Assembly: GCA_021786825.1 (NCBI GenBank)
Contig: JAJYMS010000111.1
Coordinates: 1 to 51,779 of the forward strand
Length of the DNA: 51,779 nucleotides
DNA from: Bacillota bacterium
GTDB lineage: Bacteria > Bacillota > Sulfobacillia > JAMDAP01 > JAJYMS01
Direction: 5' to 3'
Shown: positions 40,916 to 49,042 of the stretch, one piece after another
Layout of the letters: every line of letters begins with the position of its first letter
Numbering within the stretch: the first letter of the stretch is position 1
Position numbers and translations under genes: made by a program
The notes under the pieces: model-generated
Databases searched by the model: none
Told to the model about the DNA's origin: nothing
Seen by the model: the letters and a program-made list of their open reading frames with translations, nothing else

Positions 40916-41593
40916 ATGACCGGTACGGTGATCAACACTTTAGCCATCGTCGCGGGTTCCCTGTTGGGCAGCTTCGTGCTGCGCGGCGTCCCGGAAGGGA
41001 TCAAGGTTACGGTCATCAAGGGCATCGGGCTTTCGGTAGCGCTGATCGGCCTTTCCATGGGCCTGGGGGGCAAGGAGCCGCTGGTGCTGATCGGAAGTCT
41101 CGCCCTGGGCGGGGTGGCGGGGGAAGGACTGCGCCTGGACGACCGCCTGAACGCCCTGGGGGAGCGCCTGCAGGCGCGCTGGGGCGGGGTGGGCGGGCAG
41201 TTCGCGCAGGGGTTCGTGACCGCCAGCCTGGTCTACTGCGTCGGGGCCATGGCGGTGATGGGAGCGCTCCAGGACGGCCTTTCCGGCGATTACAGCATCC
41301 TGCTGGCCAAGTCGATGTTGGACGGGATCACCGCCGTGTTCTTCTCCGCCGCGATGGGGGTTGGAGTGGCTTTCTCCGCGATCCCGGTGTTCCTCTATCA
41401 GGGGGGCATCGCGCTGCTGGCCGGCTGGGTCAAGGGCGCGCTGAGCGAACCGGTCGTGCGGGAGATGACGGCCGTGGGCGGGCTCCTGATCCTGGGTATC
41501 GGGCTCAACTTGCTGGAGGCGGCGAGGGTAAAGGTGGCCAACCTGCTTCCCGCCATCCTGGTCGCGGCGGCCTGGATGCGGCTCAAGGGTTGA
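40916..41593 (+). CDS. DUF554 membrane protein (YdfK-like)
   Basis: The ATG at 40916 gives 225 residues; the nearest ribosome binding site, GGGGAGG, is somewhat far upstream at about 13 bases. The DUF554 start GTVINTLAIVAGSLLGSFVLRG is clear, followed by about six more membrane segments and the LYCVGAM-like VYCVGAMAVMGALQDGL. Family members are small transporters of unknown substrate. It converges on the ger operon. Confidence 0.88.
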   Translation: MTGTVINTLAIVAGSLLGSFVLRGVPEGIKVTVIKGIGLSVALIGLSMGLGGKEPLVLIGSLALGGVAGEGLRLDDRLNALGERLQARWGGVGGQFAQGFVTASLVYCVGAMAVMGALQDGLSGDYSILLAKSMLDGITAVFFSAAMGVGVAFSAIPVFLYQGGIALLAGWVKGALSEPVVREMTAVGGLLILGIGLNLLEAARVKVANLLPAILVAAAWMRLKG

Positions 41594-41644
41594 TCGGCTG
41601 GGGGGGTGTCTCCCTGGTGCGTCCCGCCGGGCGGTGGCGGGCCA

Positions 41645-41824
41645 CTACCGGGAGATTCCCCAGATGACCAGCAGCGGAACGAAGACTACCGCCGCCGCCA
41701 GCAGGAACACCCCCACCGCGCCGCGGCGGTTTTTCTTGCGCCAGAGCAGCCAACCGAAGCTGGCCGTGTAGGTCGTAACCCAGCTTATCGTTACCAACCC
41801 CACGATGATCGATAAGGCGGCCAC
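41645..41824 (-). CDS. small two-helix membrane protein at the end of the ger operon (GerD-subunit type)
   Basis: A 59-residue frame runs from GTG 41824 to TAG at 41645. AAAGGAGGT (41844-41836 on the minus strand) overlaps the gerC stop, with 11 bases of spacing. The product has two hydrophobic segments (about 3-17 and 36-54) separated by a basic turn WRKKNRRGA. Germinant-receptor operons in Bacillus often carry a D gene coding 55-75 residues with two helices, and this matches in size, topology and position. It is below the usual gene-calling size. Homology itself is not tested. Confidence 0.6.
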   Translation of the reverse strand: MAALSIIVGLVTISWVTTYTASFGWLLWRKKNRRGAVGVFLLAAAVVFVPLLVIWGISR

Positions 41825-41843
41825 CGCGGACGCGGACCTCCTT

Positions 41844-43112
41844 TCAACGGGTCACCTCGTCGATGGGGTGGAAGTGAACGGGGGCAAAGTGGAACCCCTC
41901 CCGCCGGATGTTGACCTTAACTTCGAGGTTGAACTCCGCCTCGCCATAGTGATCCAGCCACCTGGCGGCCTTCCAGTCCGTCCAGCGCAGAAAGTTGTGC
42001 CGGGCGCGGTCACCGAAACCGAAGACGTCCGCGTTCCACTGCTGGGTCTTGCGCACCGTTTCCCGGCCGAGGTCCTGGATTTTTTGCGCCGCCGCCTGCT
42101 CCAAAAGCTTCCGATTTTCCGGCCGGGAGTAGTCCGTGGTGCCCTCGACGGAGGCCGCTTCGGCGTCAAAGACGAGCCGCACGCTGATCCGGGGCCGACC
42201 CCTTCCATCCCATTCGATGTGGATCGAGGGCCGCCTGCCGGGGCGGAGGTCCAGGGTGGCGTTCTTGCCCTCCACCGGTTCCGTCACCGTGAACATGCAC
42301 CGGCGGAATTCGCCCCGGATCATCGCGAGCGCCCGGGTCTCGTCCCCGTCCAGGGTGCCCACCAGGCGGTCGTCGTGAAAAACCGCGGTTCCCATGAACT
42401 GCACCGGGGTGACGGCGGTGGCGGGCACGTCGCCCGCTTGGTAGCTGCCTTCGTCCGGCGGGCTGCGGTCGGGCTGGCCGGTTTCCCGCGCCCTCGCAAA
42501 GGGGGCCACCAGGACGGCGATGGGGTCGTGCCCGGAGCTTTCGGTCTCCACGATGAACTGCTGGACCTGGCTGCGGAGAATGAAGCCGGTGTAGTTGTAG
42601 GAGGAGAGGATGCTGTTCAGGTACTTCGCCGGGCTTTTCTCCAGTCTGGGGCGCAAGGCACGGACGAAGTCCTCCGCCCGCCCCTTGCTGACCAGCAGGT
42701 AGGCCGTCCGGCGGAACTCCCGGAAGCGGGCGGTGGCGCCGATGTAGCGGTTCGCGTCGCCCCGGGCGAGGTCCTCGCTGATCACCAGGGCGACCAGGTG
42801 AAGGAGGGTCGCCCGGCGCGAGACGTAGGTGTTGATCATGTCGAGGGCGGCCGGAAGGGAAGGGGCCTCCACTGCCGTCACCACCACCGGGACGCCGCCC
42901 CCGTCACCACCGCCTCCACCCGCGCCCCCGCCACCCCCGCCGACGGCGGCGATCCCCGAGGGGATCGCGATCTGGGCGGTCACCCGGATGGCCTGTTGCT
43001 GGCCCCGGTCGATCCCAACCAGCAAGATGAAACCCAGGTCCTCCAGTTCGCGGCGGTCCCAGCACCCGCTCAGGAGCAGCGTCAATTGTGCGGCCAGCGT
43101 CAGGGCAGCCAA
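41844..43112 (-). CDS. spore germination protein GerC family (Ger(x)C)
   Basis: Starting at TTG 43112 the 422-residue product has lipobox LLLSGC with Cys17 and then WDRRELEDLGFILLVGID, the hallmark GerC start. The core matches the family (ALDMINTYVSRRATLLHLVALVISED, FVRALRPRLEKSPAKY). It is the C subunit of a germinant receptor, lipid-anchored on the outer face of the spore inner membrane. An upstream CTG at 43145, 8 bases after AGAGGTG, would add a basic n-region (LPARRKGLVRA), giving a more normal signal, and may be the real start. A Gly-rich insert lies near residues 52-70. Confidence 0.88.
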   Translation of the reverse strand: MAALTLAAQLTLLLSGCWDRRELEDLGFILLVGIDRGQQQAIRVTAQIAIPSGIAAVGGGGGGAGGGGGDGGGVPVVVTAVEAPSLPAALDMINTYVSRRATLLHLVALVISEDLARGDANRYIGATARFREFRRTAYLLVSKGRAEDFVRALRPRLEKSPAKYLNSILSSYNYTGFILRSQVQQFIVETESSGHDPIAVLVAPFARARETGQPDRSPPDEGSYQAGDVPATAVTPVQFMGTAVFHDDRLVGTLDGDETRALAMIRGEFRRCMFTVTEPVEGKNATLDLRPGRRPSIHIEWDGRGRPRISVRLVFDAEAASVEGTTDYSRPENRKLLEQAAAQKIQDLGRETVRKTQQWNADVFGFGDRARHNFLRWTDWKAARWLDHYGEAEFNLEVKVNIRREGFHFAPVHFHPIDEVTR

Positions 43113-43152
43113 AGCCCGGACCAGCCCTTTGCGTCTGGCGGGCAGTGCCGAA

Positions 43153-44256
43153 TCACCTCTGTTTCGCGAGTCGGCGCTCCTGCAGGGCCTTAATCGCCAG
43201 CAAGAGCAGGGGGAGGGCGAGGCCGGGAATCCACGCCCACGTTCGCACCAGGCTCTGGTCCAGGTGGACCGCCGCGGAGATATCCTTGGGCCAGAAAGAC
43301 AGGGCGAAGCTGATCACGGCCAAGGGGAAGACCAGCGGCTGGTGCATGGGCAGTTGGAGGAAGCGACCCAGGCTGGCGGCGGCGCCGTAAAGGCTGACGG
43401 ACAGCTTGATCAACCCGCCGATGACCCAGAGCAGGATGAAGATGGCCTCAATGCGTTGCACGAAGCGCCCCAGGTGGATCAGGCGGCTGAGCTGGAAGAC
43501 GGGGAACACCTGGCGTCCGGCGTCCACGACGGAAAACGTCGCCACGAGAATGGCGAGGATAGTGCTGGTGATCAGCGCGTAGGTGAGCAGCGCCAGCGTC
43601 GCCAGGCGCAACGGCCTGGCTTGAGGCCGCAGCAAGGGAAACACCAATCCCAGGATGATGACGTCCCCGAACATAGAGAACCGGAGCGTGGCCGCCAGGA
43701 CCATCCGCCGGGGGTCCGCCCCCAGCGGCGGGAAGAGGCGGTGATAATCGGCCCAGGTCAGGGACAGCGCCAGGATGACCACCACTCCGGCCACGATCCA
43801 GGGGAAGACGAGCCAGGCCATCCGGGCCATGACCTCCATCCCGGCGTACGCTCCGTAAGTGACGGCCGCCATGAAGAGCAGGGCCACCACGCTGACCGGA
43901 GTTTCCGGCAGGGTTTCGGTGACGATGCTTTCGGTGAATTGCCGGAGAATCATGGAAGTTATGCCGATGAAGGTCAGGGCGATCAGGACCGCCGCGACTC
44001 CGCCCAGCCACTTCCCGAGCAGGAGTTCCGAGGCCTCCACGATGGAGAGGCCGGGAAGGCTTCGCAGCAAGACGCAGGTGGCCCAAACGCCCGGAAAGGT
44101 TGACAGGACGGACACGATCGGCATTACCCAGGCCGACGTGCGACCGACCTCGACCATACCCTGGGGAAAGGTGAGAAACACCTTGGTGGTGATGAAGATG
44201 ATGATCAAGACCGTGATTTCGTTGGCTCCCAGGTAACCCTCGTGGGAAGGCCTCAT
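43153..44256 (-). CDS. spore germination protein GerB family (GerAB/endospore)
   Basis: The ATG at 44256 overlaps the gerA stop (ATGA). The 367-residue protein has ten transmembrane helices of the APC amino-acid-permease-like fold, starting ISxxQ-type with GYLGANEITVLIIIFITTK and continuing TFPGVWATCVLL. It is the B subunit of a germinant receptor and probably binds the germinant. It ends 41 bases before gerC, where the gerC ribosome binding site sits. Confidence 0.9.
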   Translation of the reverse strand: MRPSHEGYLGANEITVLIIIFITTKVFLTFPQGMVEVGRTSAWVMPIVSVLSTFPGVWATCVLLRSLPGLSIVEASELLLGKWLGGVAAVLIALTFIGITSMILRQFTESIVTETLPETPVSVVALLFMAAVTYGAYAGMEVMARMAWLVFPWIVAGVVVILALSLTWADYHRLFPPLGADPRRMVLAATLRFSMFGDVIILGLVFPLLRPQARPLRLATLALLTYALITSTILAILVATFSVVDAGRQVFPVFQLSRLIHLGRFVQRIEAIFILLWVIGGLIKLSVSLYGAAASLGRFLQLPMHQPLVFPLAVISFALSFWPKDISAAVHLDQSLVRTWAWIPGLALPLLLLAIKALQERRLAKQR

Positions 44257-45935
44257 CGCTTCCTTCCGCCACCTTTCGGCGCGCGCCTGGCGCCGGACCC
44301 GGTGGCGGTGGGATCCCAGCGGCGGACGATTTCCGGCTGCCGCACGTCGTCCACCGCGTCCACGTAGCCGGGTCGCAACTCCTGCGCCCAGGCGGGCGGC
44401 CGGGTGAGAAGGTCTCCCTGCCGGGGAATCCAGGGCGCCAGCGGCGCCAGGATCGGGACACCGAAGGACTTGATCTTGGACATCGCGACTGCCTGCACGA
44501 ACAGACCCAGGGAGATACCGAAGAGCCCCACCACCGCTCCCAGGAGCAGGTAGCCAAACCGCAAGACGCGGACAAACAAAGACAGGCCCTGGTTCGGGAT
44601 GGCAAAGGAGGCCAGCCCGGTGATGGCCACCGCGATCACCAGCAAGGGGCTGACGATGTTGGCCGCCACCGCGGCCTGCCCCAAGATGATCGCCCCGACG
44701 ATGCCGATGGTGGGTCCGATGACGGTGGGAATGCGTACCCCGGCCTCGCGGATCAACTCGAAGGCGCCTTCCATCAGCAGCACCTCGCCCACCAGCGGGA
44801 AGGGCACCCGCTCCCGGGAGGAGGCGATGGAAAGCAGCAGGTCGGTCGGGATCATCTCCGGGTGGTAGTTGGTTACGGCGACGTAGATACCCGGCAACAG
44901 GAGGGTCGTAAACCAGGAGACCACTCGGATCAACCGCAGGAAGGTGCCGTAGGGCCACCGGAGGTAGTAGTCCTCGGCTGAGTGCAACATCGCCCAGAAG
45001 GTGGCCGGCACCACGAGGGCAAAGGGACTGTTGTTGGCCAGAATGGCGGCGTGCCCTTCGGACAGGAAGGCGCCTACCCGGTCGGGCCTTTCGGTGGCCA
45101 GAACGGTGGGGACCAGGCTGAAGGGAGAGTCCTCGATCAGCAGTTCCAGCATCCCGCTGTCGCCTACGTAGTCGACCACCTGGGCATCTTTGACGCGCCG
45201 TCGCACCTCGTCAACCAGGTCGGGGTTGACCACGCCGTCAACGTACATGATGGCGCAGTCCGCCTGGCTCAGGCGGCCGACCTTGACCATCTCCGTCACC
45301 AACTGCTGGGTCTGCAACCGTCGGCGGACCAGGGCGGTGTTGGTGCGAAGCGTTTCGGTGAAGCCTTCCTGCGAGCCCCGCACCGCCATTTCCGTCTGGG
45401 GGCGCTGCACCGGGCGCCGGTCGAAGCCCTTGGTCTCCAGGACCAGGCAGCGGGGGTAGCCGTCGATAAAGATGGCCGTGTCGCCGGACAGGATCCCCTG
45501 CAGGACCTTCCGGCGCCGTTCGGCGATCGTGAGCTGGTGGCTGGGCAGCAGGTGGTCCCTGAGAACCTCCCAGGGGTCTCCCCGCACGCTCTCAATCCGG
45601 CTGAGCAGCATCAGCGGCTGCAGGATGGTGGCATTCACCACCAGCTTGTCGACCATCCCGTCCAGCAGCACGGCCGTCGCCCGGATCTCGGGGCGCGTGG
45701 CGAGCTTGAAGTCCCGGAAGATCACGTCGGCGTTGTCCGGGTGGCGTAAGGCCGCCTGGAGCCACCGGCGGTTGTCGTCCAGACTCCTGGACAGGGGGGC
45801 GTCGCGGTCCCATTCGGGAGCTTCCCGTTCGCGGCTGACCTCGGGTGCGCCCGGGTCCCGCAGGGTGAAGGTCTCCTGCAGGATTGAGTCGTCGACCAAC
45901 AGGAGCCGCTTTAGCCGGGGCCACAACGGCACCAT
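44253..45935 (-). CDS. spore germination protein GerA family
   Basis: The ATG at 45935 follows GGGAGGAGG. The 560-residue product has the cytoplasmic N-terminal half (NADVIFRDFKL, GMVDKLVVNATILQPL, GDTAIFIDGYPRCLVLETKG, IMYVDGVVNPDLV) and about five C-terminal membrane helices (SPFALVVPATFWAMLHSAEDYY, VAVTNYHPEMIPTDLLLSIA). It is the A subunit of a germinant receptor in the spore inner membrane. It leads the A-B-C order of ger operons. The C-terminal tail is Arg/Gly-rich. Confidence 0.92.
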   Translation of the reverse strand: MVPLWPRLKRLLLVDDSILQETFTLRDPGAPEVSREREAPEWDRDAPLSRSLDDNRRWLQAALRHPDNADVIFRDFKLATRPEIRATAVLLDGMVDKLVVNATILQPLMLLSRIESVRGDPWEVLRDHLLPSHQLTIAERRRKVLQGILSGDTAIFIDGYPRCLVLETKGFDRRPVQRPQTEMAVRGSQEGFTETLRTNTALVRRRLQTQQLVTEMVKVGRLSQADCAIMYVDGVVNPDLVDEVRRRVKDAQVVDYVGDSGMLELLIEDSPFSLVPTVLATERPDRVGAFLSEGHAAILANNSPFALVVPATFWAMLHSAEDYYLRWPYGTFLRLIRVVSWFTTLLLPGIYVAVTNYHPEMIPTDLLLSIASSRERVPFPLVGEVLLMEGAFELIREAGVRIPTVIGPTIGIVGAIILGQAAVAANIVSPLLVIAVAITGLASFAIPNQGLSLFVRVLRFGYLLLGAVVGLFGISLGLFVQAVAMSKIKSFGVPILAPLAPWIPRQGDLLTRPPAWAQELRPGYVDAVDDVRQPEIVRRWDPTATGSGARRAPKGGGRKR

Positions 45936-45965
45936 GAGGCCTGCCTCCTCCCGCGCATTTCGCCT

Positions 45966-45996
45966 TAGTGTTTGCGCCGGTGATGAGTGGCTATTC
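45966..45996 (-). promoter_or_regulatory. possible sigma-G-type promoter of the ger operon
   Basis: On the minus strand GAATA (45996-45992) matches the sigma-G -35, and AACACTA (45972-45966) partly matches the -10 (CATNNTA), spaced 19 bases. Germinant-receptor operons are classically forespore, sigma-G transcribed. The -10 match is weak and the spacing one or two bases long. Confidence 0.25.
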
Positions 45997-46064
45997 CCCA
46001 GGATTGGGCCGCCCGGGAGGAAAAGCGACGGTCGCTGTCCAAGTTCCAGGTGGGAGGAACACAC

Positions 46065-46955
46065 ATGCCTCGGCCGGAACCCCGCTGGAAGACCTCGCTG
46101 CACCTGCTGATCGCCGCCGGCCTCTTCGCCCTGGTGGGACTCAGCGGGGTGACCGGGTACACCCGCGCGGTCACCAGTTCCGCCGTGGGGATGGACCCCC
46201 GCGACGCCGGACGGGATCCCCGGGCCAGCTTCGACCTGGATGGCGACGGCGTGGCGGAGGAGGTCTTGTACCACGGCGATGCCCGGGCGGGCCTGCTCCT
46301 GGTGGTCCGGCCTCAGCGTCCGCTGCCGCTGGTCCTGGGGGAAGCGCGGGTCCAGGGCCTGTCCCGGCCCTCGGTCTGGGTGGAGTCCACCGTGCCCGGG
46401 CAGGCCGTCATTCACCTGGCGGCGCGTCCGGAGCACCGCGTTCTCCGTTATCGTGTCCAGGGGCAGAGCCTGGAGGAAATCGACTGGCGGCTTTACCTGG
46501 CTCCTCCGGCCGTCGGGCGCGAGCCCTACGCGGTGGTCGACAAGAGCGTCAACCTGGTTTACGTCTACCGGGACGGAGCGCTGCAAGAGAGCTACCGGGT
46601 CGCCACCGGCCGGGATCTCACCGGCCCACCCGGGCCCGATTCGAGCTTCACCCCGGAGGGCCGTTTCACCGTCGTGAACATGCGAAAAAACCCGCCCTGG
46701 TTCGATCGCCGCAGCGGTCGCACCGTGGCCGGGGGAGTTCCGGACAACCCTCTGGGAGCGCGCTGGATCGGCCTGGCGGTCAACGGCGACCAGGGGAACA
46801 TCTACGGCTTACACGGTACCGACGAGCCCGAATCCATCGGGCGGTACGCCTCGGACGGGTGCGTTCGCCTGGACAACCGTGACGTGGTGAGACTCTACGA
46901 CTCCCTGCCCCTGGGCTCCAAAGTGGTGATCATCAACCCCGCCGGCGAGCCCTGA
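46065..46955 (+). CDS. L,D-transpeptidase (YkuD) with calcium-loop-like N-terminal domain
   Basis: The ATG at 46065 follows TGGGAGG. The 296-residue product has an N-terminal membrane anchor or signal (about 13-34), then ASFDLDGDGVAEEVLY, an FG-GAP/EF-hand-like DxDxDG loop, and a C-terminal YkuD domain (about 145-294) with GLHGTDEPESIGRYASDGCVRL holding the catalytic Cys and upstream His. YkuD enzymes cross-link peptidoglycan with 3-3 bridges. Divergence from gerA suggests, but does not show, a link to spore cortex or germination. Confidence 0.9.
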   Translation: MPRPEPRWKTSLHLLIAAGLFALVGLSGVTGYTRAVTSSAVGMDPRDAGRDPRASFDLDGDGVAEEVLYHGDARAGLLLVVRPQRPLPLVLGEARVQGLSRPSVWVESTVPGQAVIHLAARPEHRVLRYRVQGQSLEEIDWRLYLAPPAVGREPYAVVDKSVNLVYVYRDGALQESYRVATGRDLTGPPGPDSSFTPEGRFTVVNMRKNPPWFDRRSGRTVAGGVPDNPLGARWIGLAVNGDQGNIYGLHGTDEPESIGRYASDGCVRLDNRDVVRLYDSLPLGSKVVIINPAGEP

Positions 46956-46956
46956 A

Positions 46957-47016
46957 CTGATCCGCCGCACCACCCCCGGCTGCGCCAGACTGTTGACCAA
47001 GACCCTGGCGGATCAG
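46957..47016. repeat. inverted repeat between convergent genes
   Basis: CTGATCCGCC (46957-46966) and GGCGGATCAG (47007-47016) are a perfect 10-bp dyad with a 40-base spacer. The right arm covers the stop of the minus-strand membrane protein gene. It may act as a long-loop terminator for both transcripts; no T-run is present. Confidence 0.4.
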
Positions 47017-47441
47017 GCGTCCCAGGGGTAGTGGTTGACGGGGGAAACCGGCAGGGGTGGACGGTCTGCGCGAATTTCCTCCTCATCGCGGTGCCGCTGG
47101 GCCTCGGGCCACCAGGAGCTGAAGAGCAGGGGACACAGCACCAGGGCGGTCACACCGAAGACGCGGAAGCGGGCCAGGTCCGGCAGCATCAGAAACTGCA
47201 GGGCCATGCCCGACCAGAACCAGAGCACCGCCGTCCGGGCGGCCCAGGGGGCGAGCTGGCCCCGGTAGGTCATCACCAGAAGGGGGGTGAAGAGGCCCCA
47301 GCCGACCACCACCACCACCAGCGGGGCGACCAGGTGATGCGGGATGGAGCCGGTGTACAGGAACAGGGCGAGAATAGCATAGCCACCCAGCGACATGCCG
47401 AGCAGTAATGTGGGTGTCCGCCTGGGGCTCGTCGACTTCAC
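47013..47441 (-). CDS. hypothetical four-helix membrane protein
   Basis: GTG 47441 follows GGGGGGTAGG by about 7 bases. The 142-residue product has four hydrophobic stretches (about 10-27, 34-54, 65-85 and 92-110) and a charged C-terminal tail (RHRDEEEIRADRPP). I recognise no family. Helix placement resembles small permease-like proteins of the Bacillota. It converges with the L,D-transpeptidase gene. Confidence 0.6.
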   Translation of the reverse strand: MKSTSPRRTPTLLLGMSLGGYAILALFLYTGSIPHHLVAPLVVVVVGWGLFTPLLVMTYRGQLAPWAARTAVLWFWSGMALQFLMLPDLARFRVFGVTALVLCPLLFSSWWPEAQRHRDEEEIRADRPPLPVSPVNHYPWDA

Positions 47442-47531
47442 GCTTAAACCTACCCCCCTGACCGAGATGCCCCTGGACGATTGCAAGATCCGTGCCACCG
47501 GCTGCCCCGCCTCCCTGGCCCCTGCCGGTGC

Positions 47532-47571
47532 AACCCTTGCGCGTTCACCGGTGGCGGGGCGCGCAAGGGTT
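47532..47571. terminator. long-stem hairpin in the 47442-47616 gap
   Basis: AACCCTTGCGCG (47532-47543) pairs perfectly with 47560-47571 around a 16-base loop. It follows the minus-strand DUF441 stop by 45 bases and is a plausible terminator for that gene. Confidence 0.5.
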
Positions 47572-47616
47572 CTTGGCGATGCAGGATTTGCACGCCGCCC
47601 GCCGCCGCCCGGTCGG

Positions 47617-48078
47617 TCACCGGCGATGGGCGACGCGCAGCAGCATCAGCAGGACAGCGGCCAAGCCCGAAGCCGCCAGGGGGCCGACCGGAATGCCCCG
47701 CCAAAAGATCACGCCCAGGATCGTCCCGACCATCAGGCCGATGATCACGTCCGGCCTGGACTGCAGCAACTCAACCCCCGGGCGGCTGATGGTGGAGGCG
47801 ACGGCTCCCCCGACCACCGCCGCCAGGCCGATCCAACTGCTCACCGCCCGCAGGAGGTCGCCGGCGGTCAGGCGGTCGCGCGACAGCGGAGTGAGCACCG
47901 AGAGCGTCAACAAGACCAAGCCCAGCTGCAGCGAGCGGCGCTCGAGAAAGGCGAGAACGGACGGCAGGTTGGCCGCCTTGAGCACCAGCACGATTCCCGC
48001 CGAGGTCGTGATCAACTCGTTACGGAACAGCAGGCCCAGGGTGAGGATAAAGAGCAGCGGCAGGTTTCGGTCCAGCAT
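47617..48078 (-). CDS. DUF441 family membrane protein (UPF0756, YtwI-like)
   Basis: The ATG at 48078 follows GGAAGGGAGG. The 153-residue product has four or five helices and the family-like GLLFRNELITTSAGIVLVLK and SRPDVIIGLMVGTILGVIFW with GIPVGPLAASGLAAVLL at the end. The family is of unknown function and is widespread in Bacillota. It is transcribed away from comA. Confidence 0.8.
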   Translation of the reverse strand: MLDRNLPLLFILTLGLLFRNELITTSAGIVLVLKAANLPSVLAFLERRSLQLGLVLLTLSVLTPLSRDRLTAGDLLRAVSSWIGLAAVVGGAVASTISRPGVELLQSRPDVIIGLMVGTILGVIFWRGIPVGPLAASGLAAVLLMLLRVAHRR

Positions 48079-48189
48079 CGGGCAGCCTCCCTTCCTCCTG
48101 AGTCCATGTCTATTCCCGCCGCCGGGGCCTATGTAACCGCCCACCGGCCGGGGGAATAGCCTAATCCAGACCCAACGGAGGAAGGAGCG

Positions 48190-49038
48190 TTGAAGCCCTT
48201 GAAGGAATCTGACCGCCAGAAGGCCTGGGGCGAGGCCTTTGATTTTCCGCTGGCCGGCCGGGACGCCAAGCCACGTGGCCGCGGGCTGACGATGATCATC
48301 GACAAGGGGCTGGGCCTCACCGAAACCCGCGACTTGTTGGAGCTAGCCGCCGACTACATAGACTGCATCAAGCTGACCTTCGGCACGTCCGCCTTCTACT
48401 CAACCCACCTGCTGAAGGAGAAGATCGCCCTGGTCAAGTCCTACGGGGTTGGCATCTTCCCCGGGGGCACGTTCCTGGAGATTGCCCTGATCCAGGGCAA
48501 GCTCGCCCGCTACCTCAGCCGGGCCAGGGAACTCGGCTTTACGGCGATCGAGGTTTCGGACGGCACCATCCCCATGTCTGACCAATTGCGGCGGGACACG
48601 GTACGAGCGTCCCGCGAGGCCGGTTTCGTCGTCTTTACGGAGGTGGGGAAAAAGGATCCGCAGGACCGGGTGCCCCAGAGCAAGATCCTGGAGCAGATCG
48701 TTTCCGACCTGGAGCAGGGGGCCTTCAAGGTGATCGTGGAGGGGCGGGAATCCGGCAAAGGCGTGGTCATCTACGGCGCCGACGGGTCCGTCAACCGCGA
48801 CGAACTGGAGGGCATCGCCAGGGCCGTGCCGGCCCTGGACGCGATTCTCTGGGAGGCGCCCTTGAAGAACCAGCAGGTGGTCCTGATTCAGCGCTTCGGC
48901 CCCAATGTCAACCTGGGCAACATCCACCCGGAAGACGCCCTGGCCCTGGAGGCCCTGCGGGTGGGACTGCGCGGCGACACCTTGAGGCTGAGCCTGCAGT
49001 CCATGAACGTGGCCTCCCTGGCGGCCCGCGGCCGCTAG
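48190..49038 (+). CDS. comA: phosphosulfolactate synthase
   Basis: TTG 48190 follows GGAGGAAGGAG. The 282-residue enzyme belongs to the ComA family: GLTMIIDKGLGLTETRDLLE, DCIKLTFGTSAFY, GIFPGGTFLEIALIQGK, FTAIEVSDGTI and EVGKKDPQD. ComA adds sulfite to phosphoenolpyruvate to give (R)-phosphosulfolactate. It is the first step of archaeal coenzyme M synthesis, and homologues (YitD) in Bacillota relate to sulfolactate in spores. The dehydrogenase 4 bases downstream could act on sulfolactate. Confidence 0.93.
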   Translation: MKPLKESDRQKAWGEAFDFPLAGRDAKPRGRGLTMIIDKGLGLTETRDLLELAADYIDCIKLTFGTSAFYSTHLLKEKIALVKSYGVGIFPGGTFLEIALIQGKLARYLSRARELGFTAIEVSDGTIPMSDQLRRDTVRASREAGFVVFTEVGKKDPQDRVPQSKILEQIVSDLEQGAFKVIVEGRESGKGVVIYGADGSVNRDELEGIARAVPALDAILWEAPLKNQQVVLIQRFGPNVNLGNIHPEDALALEALRVGLRGDTLRLSLQSMNVASLAARGR

Positions 49039-49042
49039 GAAG

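Noticed and set aside
44253-46586. A much longer reading of gerA starting near 46586
   Set aside because: The extra 217 residues run antisense through the L,D-transpeptidase gene and have no family resemblance; the ATG at 45935 has a good ribosome binding site and family-like N-terminus.
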